From Autumnicola psychrophila (lineage in GTDB: Bacteria > Bacteroidota > Bacteroidia > Flavobacteriales > Flavobacteriaceae), in assembly GCF_031846645.1 (NCBI RefSeq), contig NZ_JAVRHN010000010.1:74757-138756 (forward strand): a DNA stretch of 64,000 nt. The letters are read 5' to 3'. Positions 8,367 through 16,422 of the stretch are shown one piece after another. The notes under the pieces were generated by a model. It had not been told where the DNA came from, made no database searches, and saw only the letters and a program-made list of their open reading frames with translations. The translations under genes and the position numbers were made by a program. Position 1 is the stretch's first letter. Each line of letters opens with the position of its first letter.

Positions 8367-8702
8367 TCAATCAAATTTCTTTATGGATTTTCCCGTCTTT
8401 ATTTGAAACGCATCTTCAATATCTGAAACATAAATAATTCCGTCGCCAGGATCCGTTGTCTTTCCATTTTCGACTATGATGTCTATTGCTTTTCGTGCTT
8501 CTTCATTTTGGCACACCAGTTCCAGTTTCACTACGGGACTATCTGTAATGCGAAAATCAAGGGAGGGGCTGGCACCTTTGGCTTTGAATGCACCGGTCCC
8601 TTCCCCTTGCGAAAGGGTCATGCTATTAAAGCCACTATCACTAAGGGCTTCAACTACTTTTTGTACTCTTTTTGGTTTTATAAATGCTTTTATTTCTTTC
8701 AT
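8367..8702 (-). CDS. PII-family signalling protein of the metal-efflux-associated group (PII-NG-like)
   Basis: The 111-residue product has the PII ferredoxin-like fold: MKEIKAFIKPKRVQKVVEAL at the start, the T-loop region GEGTGAFKAKGASPS, the B-loop-like NGKTTDPGDGIIYVSDIEDA near residues 83-102 and a C-terminal KTGK. The T-loop is shorter than in GlnB/GlnK and lacks the uridylylated Tyr context (RGxxxxYRG). A PII group known to sit beside heavy-metal RND pumps (PII-NG) fits both sequence and position, since a CzcB/CzcA pair lies just upstream. It probably binds a nucleotide and controls the pump or its expression. The direct partner is unknown. Confidence 0.85.
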   Translation of the reverse strand: MKEIKAFIKPKRVQKVVEALSDSGFNSMTLSQGEGTGAFKAKGASPSLDFRITDSPVVKLELVCQNEEARKAIDIIVENGKTTDPGDGIIYVSDIEDAFQIKTGKSIKKFD

Positions 8703-8705
8703 CGC

Positions 8706-8760
8706 TATAGTTTGTATTAAGGATGAACCCTCTGGGTTAACTAATTAAGACAAACATTAT
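8706..8760 (-). promoter_or_regulatory. Promoter-like element C upstream of the PII-like gene
   Basis: Minus-strand reading contains AATGTTTGTCTTAATTAG, then TTAGTTAACCCAGAGGGTT. TGTTTGTCTTA is shared with element B, TTAGTTAACCC with element A, and AACCC-AGA-GGGTT is an inverted repeat. It lies 5-58 bp before the PII-like start. The role is inferred from repetition and position. Confidence 0.4.
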
Positions 8761-8790
8761 ACAGAGAGCCCATCCATTTAAGTTTTTAAT

Positions 8791-10032
8791 TTAATGACCG
8801 TGAGAAGTCTGGCTCTTCTTCATTTCTGCTATCAAATAATAAGCATTGTTCCACGCCACCTTTGCACCTTCAGGTAAAGGTTGCAATAATTTAATTTCCA
8901 CCCATCCTTCATTTTCTTCTCCTGTCACCACTTCCACCGGCTTAAAAGACCACTCGGTTTCCCCGTCCTCCTCGTGCTCTTCAGCAATAAAGATGTAGGA
9001 TTTGTCTTCTTCCTCAATAATTGCTTCTTTCGGTAAGGCTGTTACTTCTGTTCCTGTGCCCGTAACGATCCTGCCGTTGATGTACATGCCCGGTACCAGG
9101 TTTTCTGAATCTTCCTGTATCTCTGCATGCACGTGGACAGCCCTGGGATTCTGTTCAAATTTCTTGCCGATAGAATAAATTTCAGCAGTATAAGTCTGGC
9201 CGGGCACTGATTCCATTTGTAACAGGACCTTTTGTCCCTCCTTGACTTTATATACATCTTTGGCAAAGACCATTAAATCTGCATGCACATGTTCGGCGTT
9301 GATCACTTCGAATAGCTCGGTTTGGGGATCAACATATTGTCCTACCTGCACACTTACATCTTCAATGCTCCCTTTTATTGGACTGACTACAGGAACATTC
9401 TCGACAATATTTCCTTCTCGTATGCCAGCAACATTAAGGTTTAACTGCCTGAGCTGTGATTCAAACCCTTGAACCTCTGCCTGCACAACACGATAATCGG
9501 CCTGTGCCTGTTGAAAAAGTTTGCCTGAACCTACTTCTTGTTCATAAAGCCTTTGTTGACGATTAAATTCTTGCTCCAGGTTCTGCAAACGGCTGTAAGC
9601 TGTCATATAATCGGTTTGTAACCTGGTGAGGTTAGGATGGGATAGATATGCCAGTACCTTACCTTTGCTTACTTGATCCCCCTCAATGACCTCAATAGAA
9701 GTTATATTGGCTCCTATAAAAGCAGTTACTGTAGCTTCATATTGTGGTGGGACTTCCAGTTGTCCGGTAGCTTCTACTATATCGGAAATGGGCCTTGTGG
9801 GCAGGGTGTCCACTTTTATTTCCAAACTGTTGAACTTGAGACTGGAAAGATGCACTTCACCCATTCCTCCTCCTTCTTCTCCTTCTTCATGACCTCCTTC
9901 TTCTTCTGCAGAATGTTCTTCCTGAGCTTCAGGGGACGCTTCTTCCGTACCTTTGCCTTCTCCGCCATTGCAGGCTGAAAGAAAGCTTACCGTAATGAGC
10001 AATGTGAACAGTTTTATAATGTGCTTTTTCAT
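8791..10032 (-). CDS. CzcB/CusB-type RND efflux periplasmic adaptor (lipoprotein)
   Basis: The 413-residue protein bridges the inner-membrane pump and the outer-membrane factor. It begins with a lipoprotein signal (LITVSFLSAC, lipobox Cys about 21), then an acidic His/Glu-rich stretch (EEHSAEEEGGHEEGEE) that could collect metal. A barrel/lipoyl half (PPQYEATVTAFIGANI), a coiled-coil hairpin (TAYSRLQNLEQEFNRQQ, about 145-205), the second lipoyl half (VPVVSPIKGSIEDVSV) and a C-terminal membrane-proximal domain follow. The last residues are His-rich (TSHGH). It lies 30 bp downstream of the CzcA-CzcC fusion gene in the same operon. A closely similar paralogue is at 49795-50997. Confidence 0.92.
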   Translation of the reverse strand: MKKHIIKLFTLLITVSFLSACNGGEGKGTEEASPEAQEEHSAEEEGGHEEGEEGGGMGEVHLSSLKFNSLEIKVDTLPTRPISDIVEATGQLEVPPQYEATVTAFIGANITSIEVIEGDQVSKGKVLAYLSHPNLTRLQTDYMTAYSRLQNLEQEFNRQQRLYEQEVGSGKLFQQAQADYRVVQAEVQGFESQLRQLNLNVAGIREGNIVENVPVVSPIKGSIEDVSVQVGQYVDPQTELFEVINAEHVHADLMVFAKDVYKVKEGQKVLLQMESVPGQTYTAEIYSIGKKFEQNPRAVHVHAEIQEDSENLVPGMYINGRIVTGTGTEVTALPKEAIIEEEDKSYIFIAEEHEEDGETEWSFKPVEVVTGEENEGWVEIKLLQPLPEGAKVAWNNAYYLIAEMKKSQTSHGH

Positions 10033-10062
10033 TTTTATATCTTTGTCTATTAATTAATTATC

Positions 10063-13000
10063 TTATTCTGAAGTATTTATATAATATTCGAGTTGGGAGC
10101 GGCTATCAAGATAGCTGCCCAATGCCTGCCAGGCATTCACTTCTATGCGTACGGCATCGCGTATGTTTTGCAGGAAAGTCACATAGTCAATTGCTCCTTC
10201 CCGATAAGCGATGATGGCCCCTGCCCGCTGTTCTCTGGCCAAGGGTAGCGCTTCTTCCTGATAGTATGTCCAGGAATTAAGCCACTTCAGGTATTCTTCG
10301 CGTGCCTCAGCATAAGCTGTCTTTAGCTCAAACTGCGTCTGCTGTAAATTAGCTTCAGCTATTTCGCGGTTTATTTTTGCTGATTGTGTTCTGCCCAATT
10401 CAGGTCCAAAGAACAAAGGAATGCTGATCCCTACCTGATATTGATAAAAGCCGGTTTGGCCGTCAATTTTCTGCCTGCCGTACTGCGCCTGAAATTTCGG
10501 AAGAAACTGCGATCGCCTCTCCCTTAGGGTTGCATCAGCCACCTCTATCCTTTGTTCATACACATTGAGCAGGGGATGGTTCCCAAGGGGTTGCAGTAAT
10601 CCGCTAATGGGCTCATCAAACTGATCGGCAGGAACATTAGGTACCGTGTAAAGTGTGTCACTGGCAAACCACAGGTTGAATCGCTGCAAGGCTCCAAGAT
10701 AATCCCTATAGGCCTGCTCTTTTTGTATTTCAACTTCATTGCCCTGGTTTACCGTAGCCAGGTATTCAAGTCTCGAGATTGTCTCTGTTTCCAACCTGAT
10801 CTGTGCAGCTCTCTCAATATCGGTAAAGGCTGAATCCAGACTGTATAAGGTCTCATACTCATTTTTAGCAGCATATACCGACGCCCAGGCCTGACTTACC
10901 TCCAGTTCTACTTCAAGAATGGAAAGATCAAGGGCTTCTTCTGCCAGGGCCACCCTTTCCTTCTGCAACTTCAGGCGTGGCGCAATACCAAAGATGTCGA
11001 TATTCTGTTGCTGAACCCCAATTTGTGTATAGACACCAAGATCAGCATTACTCGAACCACCGCTAATTTCTTCTGCGCCGGTGAATATCTGGGTATTACC
11101 AAGGTCCCAGGCCGTTTTCTTTAAAGCCTGCTGACTTTCTATCTCCAGGGCAGCAGCTCTTATTCTCGGAAAAGCCTCTATTGCCCGTTCCTTGGCCTCT
11201 TCTAACGAGAGGACTGGCAAAGAATCCTGTTGGACAATTATTTCAGCCTGAGCCGGAGAATTTTTCTGTGAAGAACTGTTTTCCTGTGCCTCTGCAGGGG
11301 TGCTAAATCCTAAGAGGCTTCCGACAGAAAGCAATGCCACCACTATTGCAGGGGCTGGTGCAAAGCCATTATTGTTATTACTATTTCTTCTGTTTTTCAT
11401 ATTTTCTATTAAAGTATAAAGGACTGGCAACACCACAAGGGTGAGAAGGGTAGCTGTAAGCATACCTCCAATAACCACGGTTGCTAAAGGGCGCTGCACC
11501 TCTGCACCGGCCGAAGAAGAAAATGCCATTGGCATAAATCCTAAAATATCTGTTACCGCTGTAAGCATGATCGGCCTGATTCGTTCTTTCGTACCCATAA
11601 AAATCCGGTCTTTGATACTGGTTACGCCTTCTTCTTTTAATGAATTAAAGCGATTCACCAGGACCAGACCGTTAAGTACTGCCACTCCAAAGAGCACGAT
11701 AAAGCCTACACCTGCAGAGATACTAAAGGGCATGTCCCGGAGCCACAGGGCGAAAACACCCCCAATGGCCGCTAATGGAATGGCCATATAAATCATGATA
11801 GACTGCGAGAATGAGCCCAGGGCAAAATACAGCAGCACGAATATCAGCAAGAGAGCGATAGGCACCACAATAATCAGGCGGTCTTTGGCATTTTGAAGGT
11901 TCTCAAACTCACCGCCATAAGAAATGTAGTAACCTGGAGGTAAATCCAGTTCGGCACCCAGTTTTGCCTGAATATCATTCACAACCGACTCTACGTCACG
12001 GCCCCTCACATTTACCCCAACGTATGTTCTGCGATAGGTGTCGTCTCTGGAAATTTGCATTGGCCCGGGAACAAAGCTGATATCAGCTACTTCATTAATC
12101 GGGACTTGGGTACCATTAGGCAGATCAATGTATAAAGTCCGTATATCTTCAATACTCTGTCGGTGCTCTTCATCAAAGCGCACTACCAGGTCGAAACGTC
12201 TTTCTCCTTCAAAAACCACTCCTGCCACTCCACCTGCAAAAGCGGTATTTATATATTCATTTATTTTTTCGATTTCCAGCCCGTACTGTGCTAACTTGTC
12301 ACGATTGTAGCGTACCGTCATTTGTGGGAGACCAGAAGTTCTCTCTGCATTTACATCTCCTGTTCCGGGTACAGTTTGAATAATCTCTGCCATTTCCTGA
12401 ACCTTAGTGGATAGAACTTCCAAATCCTCGCCATAGAGTTTTACCGCAATATCTTCTCTTACCCCTTCCAATAGCTCATTAAACCTTAGCTCTATAGGTT
12501 GGGTAAAAACAAGGTTGACACCTGTGAGGTTTTTATTGAGTAGGTCCTGGATTTGTTCAATGAGTTCCTCTTTTGTGTCAGCAGAAACCCATTTGTCCCT
12601 GTCTTTTTCGAGTATGATGTACATATCTGCTATATCCATCGGCATGGGATCAGTAGGAATATCGGCCACCCCAATTCGGGCTGTTGCTGTCTCTATTTCC
12701 GGGAAGTTGTCCAAAAGTAAGGTCTCAATTTTTTTAGAGACTTCAATAGATTCATTTAATGAACTACCTGGACGGATTAAAGCTTGCATGGCAATGTCCC
12801 CTTCATCCAGCTGCGGAATAAATTCTCCCCCCATCGCGGAAAAAACATAGCCTGCAGCCCCCAATAAAACAATAGATCCTATGATCACCGCAGCTTTGAG
12901 GCGGAGGGAAGCTTTTAAGAGCGGAAGGTAAGCACGGTGAATGCCACCAATGATTTTATCACTGACTCTTTCCAGCCAGCGTTCTAACTTGCCATACCAG

Positions 13001-14538
13001 TTTTTCTTGTTTTCAATCGGCTTCATAAACAATGCCGTCATCATAGGAACGTAGGTAAGGCACAAGATAATGGCACCTATCATTGCAAAACCAAAAGTAT
13101 AGGCCATTGGCTTGAACATTTTGCCTTCCACTCCTGTTAGGAACAAGATGGGTGTAAACACAATAAGGATGATAACCTGGCCGAAAAATGCCGACCCCAT
13201 CATAGTGCTTCCGGAATCGTAAGCGACCTCATCCATGACCGCCTGATTAAATTTGACTTTTCCGGCTTTGATCCTTTTATGGATTTCATAAACGGCACCT
13301 TCTATAATAATAACCGCCCCATCAATAATTATCCCGAAGTCAATGGCCCCCAGGCTCATTAAATTTGCCCAAACCCCAAACTGCTTCATCAGGATGAAGG
13401 CAAAGAGCAAGGACAGCGGAATGGTAGTGGCTGTAATGAGGCCCCCACGCAAACTCCCCAATAGGAATACCAATGCAAAGATTACGATTAAAGCACCTTC
13501 CAACAGGTTTTTAGTCACGGTATCGGTTGTTCTTCCAATAAGGGCGCTTTGGTCAATGATGGGCCTTATTTCAAGTCCTTCCGGCAAGGATTCTTCTACC
13601 TCCGCCATCCTTTCCTGGACCCTCTGTATTACCGCATTGGGGTTTGAGCCCTTCAGCATCATAATAATACCGCCCACAGCTTCCTCTCCATCCTGAGTAA
13701 AAGCACCATAACGCACCTGACTTCCGAAACTCACTTTTTCGGCAATATTTCCAACTGTAACAGGAATCCCGTTTTCATTGGTAACCACTATTTTCCTGAT
13801 GTCATCTAAAGACTGGATCAGGCCTTCTCCCCGAATGAAGTTGGACATTCTGTTCCTTTCAATGTAGGCTCCCCCGGTATTTACATTGTTCCGGGCCAGG
13901 GCCTCGTAAACCTGGGAGATGCTTACATCCAGCGCATTTAATTTCTCAGGACTAATAGCTACTTCGTACTGTTTGATGTATCCTCCAAAGGAATTCACTT
14001 CTACAACACCTTCAAGGAGTGTCAGCTGTCTCTTAATAATCCAGTCCTGAATACTTCGGAGCTCCGTAGGAGTATACTCCTCTTCATAATCTGGTTGTGG
14101 CTGGATGGTATATTCATAAATCTGTCCCAGCCCGGTGGAAATAGGCCCCATAGTTGGGCTACCAAAGTTTTCGGGAATGGTTTCCTGCAGCTCTGTCAAT
14201 TTTTCCTGAACCAGCTGCCTGGGCAAATAGGTACCCATATCATCTTCAAAAACTATGGTTACAACCGAAAGTCCGAAACGGGAAACAGATCGTAATTCAG
14301 TCACCCCGGGAAGATTACCCATTGCCAATTCAACAGGATAAGTAACAAACTGTTCAATATCTTCAGTACCTAAACTTGGGGATTGGGTAATTACCTGTAC
14401 CTGGTTATTTGTAATATCAGGAACCGAACCCAGGTTTACGGTCATCATAGACCAGATTCCGGCTCCTATAAGTGCCAATGTTAGCAGGCCTACTATAAAC
14501 TTATTGTTTATAGAAAATGCTATTATTTTATTAATCAT
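10063..14538 (-). CDS. czcA: CzcA-type heavy-metal RND pump fused to a CzcC/TolC-like outer-membrane factor
   Basis: A 1491-residue fusion. Residues 1 to about 1050 are a heavy-metal RND proton antiporter with 12 membrane helices. The helix-4 motif DFGIIIDGAVIIIE (400-413) marks the divalent-cation CzcA/CnrA class; Cu/Ag pumps (CusA) have a different motif. After the RND part comes a hydrophobic stretch (AIVVALLSVGSLLGFSTPAEA, about 1055-1076) that reads like a signal peptide with an AEA-Q cleavage site. An outer-membrane-efflux coiled-coil domain of about 410 residues follows (LSLEEAKERAIEAFPRIRAA onward). Such fusions are frequent in Bacteroidota. The predicted cargo is Zn2+, Cd2+ or Co2+. 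It is in an operon with the CzcB adaptor (downstream) and a small secreted protein (upstream). Confidence 0.93.
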   Translation of the reverse strand: MINKIIAFSINNKFIVGLLTLALIGAGIWSMMTVNLGSVPDITNNQVQVITQSPSLGTEDIEQFVTYPVELAMGNLPGVTELRSVSRFGLSVVTIVFEDDMGTYLPRQLVQEKLTELQETIPENFGSPTMGPISTGLGQIYEYTIQPQPDYEEEYTPTELRSIQDWIIKRQLTLLEGVVEVNSFGGYIKQYEVAISPEKLNALDVSISQVYEALARNNVNTGGAYIERNRMSNFIRGEGLIQSLDDIRKIVVTNENGIPVTVGNIAEKVSFGSQVRYGAFTQDGEEAVGGIIMMLKGSNPNAVIQRVQERMAEVEESLPEGLEIRPIIDQSALIGRTTDTVTKNLLEGALIVIFALVFLLGSLRGGLITATTIPLSLLFAFILMKQFGVWANLMSLGAIDFGIIIDGAVIIIEGAVYEIHKRIKAGKVKFNQAVMDEVAYDSGSTMMGSAFFGQVIILIVFTPILFLTGVEGKMFKPMAYTFGFAMIGAIILCLTYVPMMTALFMKPIENKKNWYGKLERWLERVSDKIIGGIHRAYLPLLKASLRLKAAVIIGSIVLLGAAGYVFSAMGGEFIPQLDEGDIAMQALIRPGSSLNESIEVSKKIETLLLDNFPEIETATARIGVADIPTDPMPMDIADMYIILEKDRDKWVSADTKEELIEQIQDLLNKNLTGVNLVFTQPIELRFNELLEGVREDIAVKLYGEDLEVLSTKVQEMAEIIQTVPGTGDVNAERTSGLPQMTVRYNRDKLAQYGLEIEKINEYINTAFAGGVAGVVFEGERRFDLVVRFDEEHRQSIEDIRTLYIDLPNGTQVPINEVADISFVPGPMQISRDDTYRRTYVGVNVRGRDVESVVNDIQAKLGAELDLPPGYYISYGGEFENLQNAKDRLIIVVPIALLLIFVLLYFALGSFSQSIMIYMAIPLAAIGGVFALWLRDMPFSISAGVGFIVLFGVAVLNGLVLVNRFNSLKEEGVTSIKDRIFMGTKERIRPIMLTAVTDILGFMPMAFSSSAGAEVQRPLATVVIGGMLTATLLTLVVLPVLYTLIENMKNRRNSNNNNGFAPAPAIVVALLSVGSLLGFSTPAEAQENSSSQKNSPAQAEIIVQQDSLPVLSLEEAKERAIEAFPRIRAAALEIESQQALKKTAWDLGNTQIFTGAEEISGGSSNADLGVYTQIGVQQQNIDIFGIAPRLKLQKERVALAEEALDLSILEVELEVSQAWASVYAAKNEYETLYSLDSAFTDIERAAQIRLETETISRLEYLATVNQGNEVEIQKEQAYRDYLGALQRFNLWFASDTLYTVPNVPADQFDEPISGLLQPLGNHPLLNVYEQRIEVADATLRERRSQFLPKFQAQYGRQKIDGQTGFYQYQVGISIPLFFGPELGRTQSAKINREIAEANLQQTQFELKTAYAEAREEYLKWLNSWTYYQEEALPLAREQRAGAIIAYREGAIDYVTFLQNIRDAVRIEVNAWQALGSYLDSRSQLEYYINTSE

Positions 14539-14632
14539 TAAAAATAAAGTTTAATTCAGTTATAAAAAAGAGGGTAAGCCATTGAAGTGATCAATGACAT
14601 TAGGATATAAATATCCTATCACAAAAGTTAAA

Positions 14633-15025
14633 TTAAACCCGGGGTGGTTGAAAAATTCTACCCAAGCTGGCAGTAGAGAAGGAGGACCTGTAGTATATAC
14701 TTGTACTTTGATGTTCTAAAGGTTCAATAACAATTAGCTCAAAAGTATAGGAATTAACAAAAGAAAGTCCATGAGAACACACGTGATGACCTTGTAGCGG
14801 AAGTTCACCGTGGTGTTCATCATCCTTATGATTCTCAGAATTTTTCTGATCTCCGTAGTGGTAATCTAGAAATTCAATAAAACCAATACCGCTATCTTCT
14901 GTTTGTTCATCATAGTGTTCAACAAGATTCGGTATTTTCAATAACTCACAACACCAATCCATCACTGGTCCCGAAGATTGGAACAAGAAAATGATAGATA
15001 AAAAAGTGGTTGTTAGAATTTTCAC
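14633..15025 (-). CDS. Small secreted His/Cys-containing protein of the Czc operon (C-terminal QPPRV)
   Basis: The 130-residue product has an N-terminal signal peptide (MKILTTTFLSIIFLFQ), a CC pair (DWCCELL), a central acidic/His-rich stretch (HKDDEHHGE, then LQGHHVCSHG) and the C-terminal motif GRIFQPPRV. The gene at 55434-55751, upstream of the second CzcA fusion, ends in the same QPPRV and also has Cys/His clusters, so the two occupy equivalent places in the two operons. The start is GTG 15025, only 4 bp after a TATCTTTG promoter box, so its mRNA may be leaderless. A periplasmic metal-binding or sensing role is an inference. It could belong to the HYC_CC_PP or DUF6660-like families. Confidence 0.7.
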   Translation of the reverse strand: MKILTTTFLSIIFLFQSSGPVMDWCCELLKIPNLVEHYDEQTEDSGIGFIEFLDYHYGDQKNSENHKDDEHHGELPLQGHHVCSHGLSFVNSYTFELIVIEPLEHQSTSIYYRSSFSTASLGRIFQPPRV

Positions 15026-15029
15026 CTTG

Positions 15030-15037
15030 CAAAGATA
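15030..15037 (-). promoter_or_regulatory. TAnnTTTG promoter box of the first czc operon
   Basis: Minus-strand TATCTTTG lies 4 bp upstream of the GTG start at 15025. It matches the Bacteroidota -7 consensus. With the usual short distance to the transcription start, the mRNA would begin at or very near the start codon. Confidence 0.5.
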
Positions 15038-15425
15038 AAAAATTTAAATACAACAGAAGTGCAAAAGTAGAACTTCCAGAAAAAAAGCTATTTCGCAACT
15101 TTTTTATGATGATTCATAAAAACTTATATAGGCGGGCTTATAAAAAGAAGAGCAATTACGGCTTTGGTAAAGTTAAAAAAATTATAATGAATTAAGAAAC
15201 AGGACATGGAAATAAAATTTAGATATAATCCAGCGGGACTAAAAGAAAAAATGAGACTGATATTTACCAGCCATTTGAGTGGAAGGAGTCAGATATGAGA
15301 CCTGTCTATAGAATAGATTTTTCGCAACAGTTGTCCCGGAAAAAAAATCAGTATCTTTTCATTTATATTTAATAAGTTGCTTAAATAATAAATAACATAT
15401 ACCTTAGCAGCATTAAAAATAATTT

Positions 15426-15797
15426 ATGAAACTTGAAATAACCTGTACACGCGCTGAAGCTAACCATACACAGCTTTTAAATTGTCAAGCAACAATTGAA
15501 AATTTGGACCACGGTTTCCAGCAAATAACAAAACTCCTATCTATTGCCGGTAATGATGTGCGTTTAAAGATTCTCTTCCTTTTAAATATGGAGAATGAAT
15601 TATGTCCCTGTGATATAGCAGACATTTTAGAAATGAGTATGCCGGCGATTTCACAACATCTCCGGAAAATGAAAGATGCCGGCTTCATTGCCTCCAGAAG
15701 GGAGGGACAAACTTTGTATTATTCGCTGGTAAAATCTGAAATCCAGGTTCTGGATAACATCTTCACTTCAATTAAATCATTAAAAAAATCCGCTTAA
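15426..15797 (+). CDS. ArsR/SmtB family metal-sensing repressor
   Basis: The 123-residue protein has a winged-helix domain: DVRLKILFLLNMENELCPCDIADIL (about 39-63), the recognition helix SMPAISQHLRKMKDAGFIA, and the wing REGQTLYYSL. The CPC inside ELCPCDIA is the classic alpha-3 thiolate site of ArsR-type sensors (ELCVCDL), and another Cys lies at residue 7 (EITCTR). It precedes merTP by 1 bp, so it likely represses its own operon and is released by a thiophilic ion such as Hg2+. Here an ArsR-type protein replaces the MerR seen in proteobacterial mer operons. The operator is not identified with confidence. Confidence 0.9.
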   Translation: MKLEITCTRAEANHTQLLNCQATIENLDHGFQQITKLLSIAGNDVRLKILFLLNMENELCPCDIADILEMSMPAISQHLRKMKDAGFIASRREGQTLYYSLVKSEIQVLDNIFTSIKSLKKSA

Positions 15798-15798
15798 A

Positions 15799-16407
15799 AT
15801 GGATACATCCCAAAATAAATCTAATAGAGCTGCTTTAGGCGGAGTAGCAGCAGCTATAGCGGCTTCTTTATGTTGTATTGCCCCGGTTCTTGCTTTAGTC
15901 GCGGGCACGAGTGGCATGGTGACTACCTTTTCGTGGATGGAACCTTTCCGGCCGTTTTTAATTGCTCTCACGGTGTTAGTTCTGGGCTTGGCCTGGTATC
16001 AAAAGTTGAGATATAGAAAAGAAGCTGAAAGTGATTGCGGATGTGCAGAAGATGAAAAACAATCCTTTTTGCAGTCAAAGAAGTTTTTACTGGTTGTAAC
16101 ATTATTTGCAGGGCTCATGATGGCTTTTCCAACTTACTCCGAGGTGTTTTACAGCCAGCCTAACAAGGAAGTGGTCTATGTCTCACAATCAAATATTGTT
16201 AAAGAGGTATTTGTTGTAGAAGGAATGACCTGCGCAGGATGTGAAGCACCGGTGGAAAGTGAAGTCAATAAACTAGAGGGTATTTTATCAGTCAAGGCGA
16301 GTTATGAAAATGCCAATACGGTAGTCGAATATGACAAAACAAAAGTAGATAAGGCTGCAATTATTACAGCCATAAGCAGGACCGGTTATAAAGTAGTAGA
16401 TAAGTAA
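15799..16407 (+). CDS. merTP: Mercuric ion transporter MerTP (MerT-MerP fusion)
   Basis: The 202-residue membrane protein joins a MerT-like part to a MerP-like part. Helix 1 carries the vicinal Cys pair (SLCCIAPVL, Cys25-26) that takes Hg2+ through the membrane. A second Cys pair lies in the loop (DCGCAEDE, near 75). A further helix precedes a C-terminal HMA domain with GMTCAGCEAPV (near 145) and the GYKV end. Fused MerTP is a known form in Bacteroidota. It begins 1 bp after the ArsR gene and is 15 bp before the reductase gene, so all three are one operon. Transport of Hg2+ is by family; other soft metals are possible. Confidence 0.92.
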   Translation: MDTSQNKSNRAALGGVAAAIAASLCCIAPVLALVAGTSGMVTTFSWMEPFRPFLIALTVLVLGLAWYQKLRYRKEAESDCGCAEDEKQSFLQSKKFLLVVTLFAGLMMAFPTYSEVFYSQPNKEVVYVSQSNIVKEVFVVEGMTCAGCEAPVESEVNKLEGILSVKASYENANTVVEYDKTKVDKAAIITAISRTGYKVVDK

Positions 16408-16422
16408 CCTAAAAAAAGTGAG

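Noticed and set aside
7840..8370. Longer Fur-family frame starting with TTG at 8370.
   Set aside because: The extra 34 residues show no Fur similarity and cover a promoter-like region shared with element A; GTG 8268 gives the standard N-terminus.
10063..14538. Naming the RND pump CusA (copper/silver exporter).
   Set aside because: The helix-4 motif DFGIIIDGA is that of CzcA-type divalent-cation pumps, not the CusA motif; the same holds for the second copy.
15010..15195. Small plus-strand frame before the ArsR gene.
   Set aside because: Lys/Asn/Phe-rich translation of AT-rich DNA, overlapping the promoter and start of the minus-strand czc operon; no family pattern.
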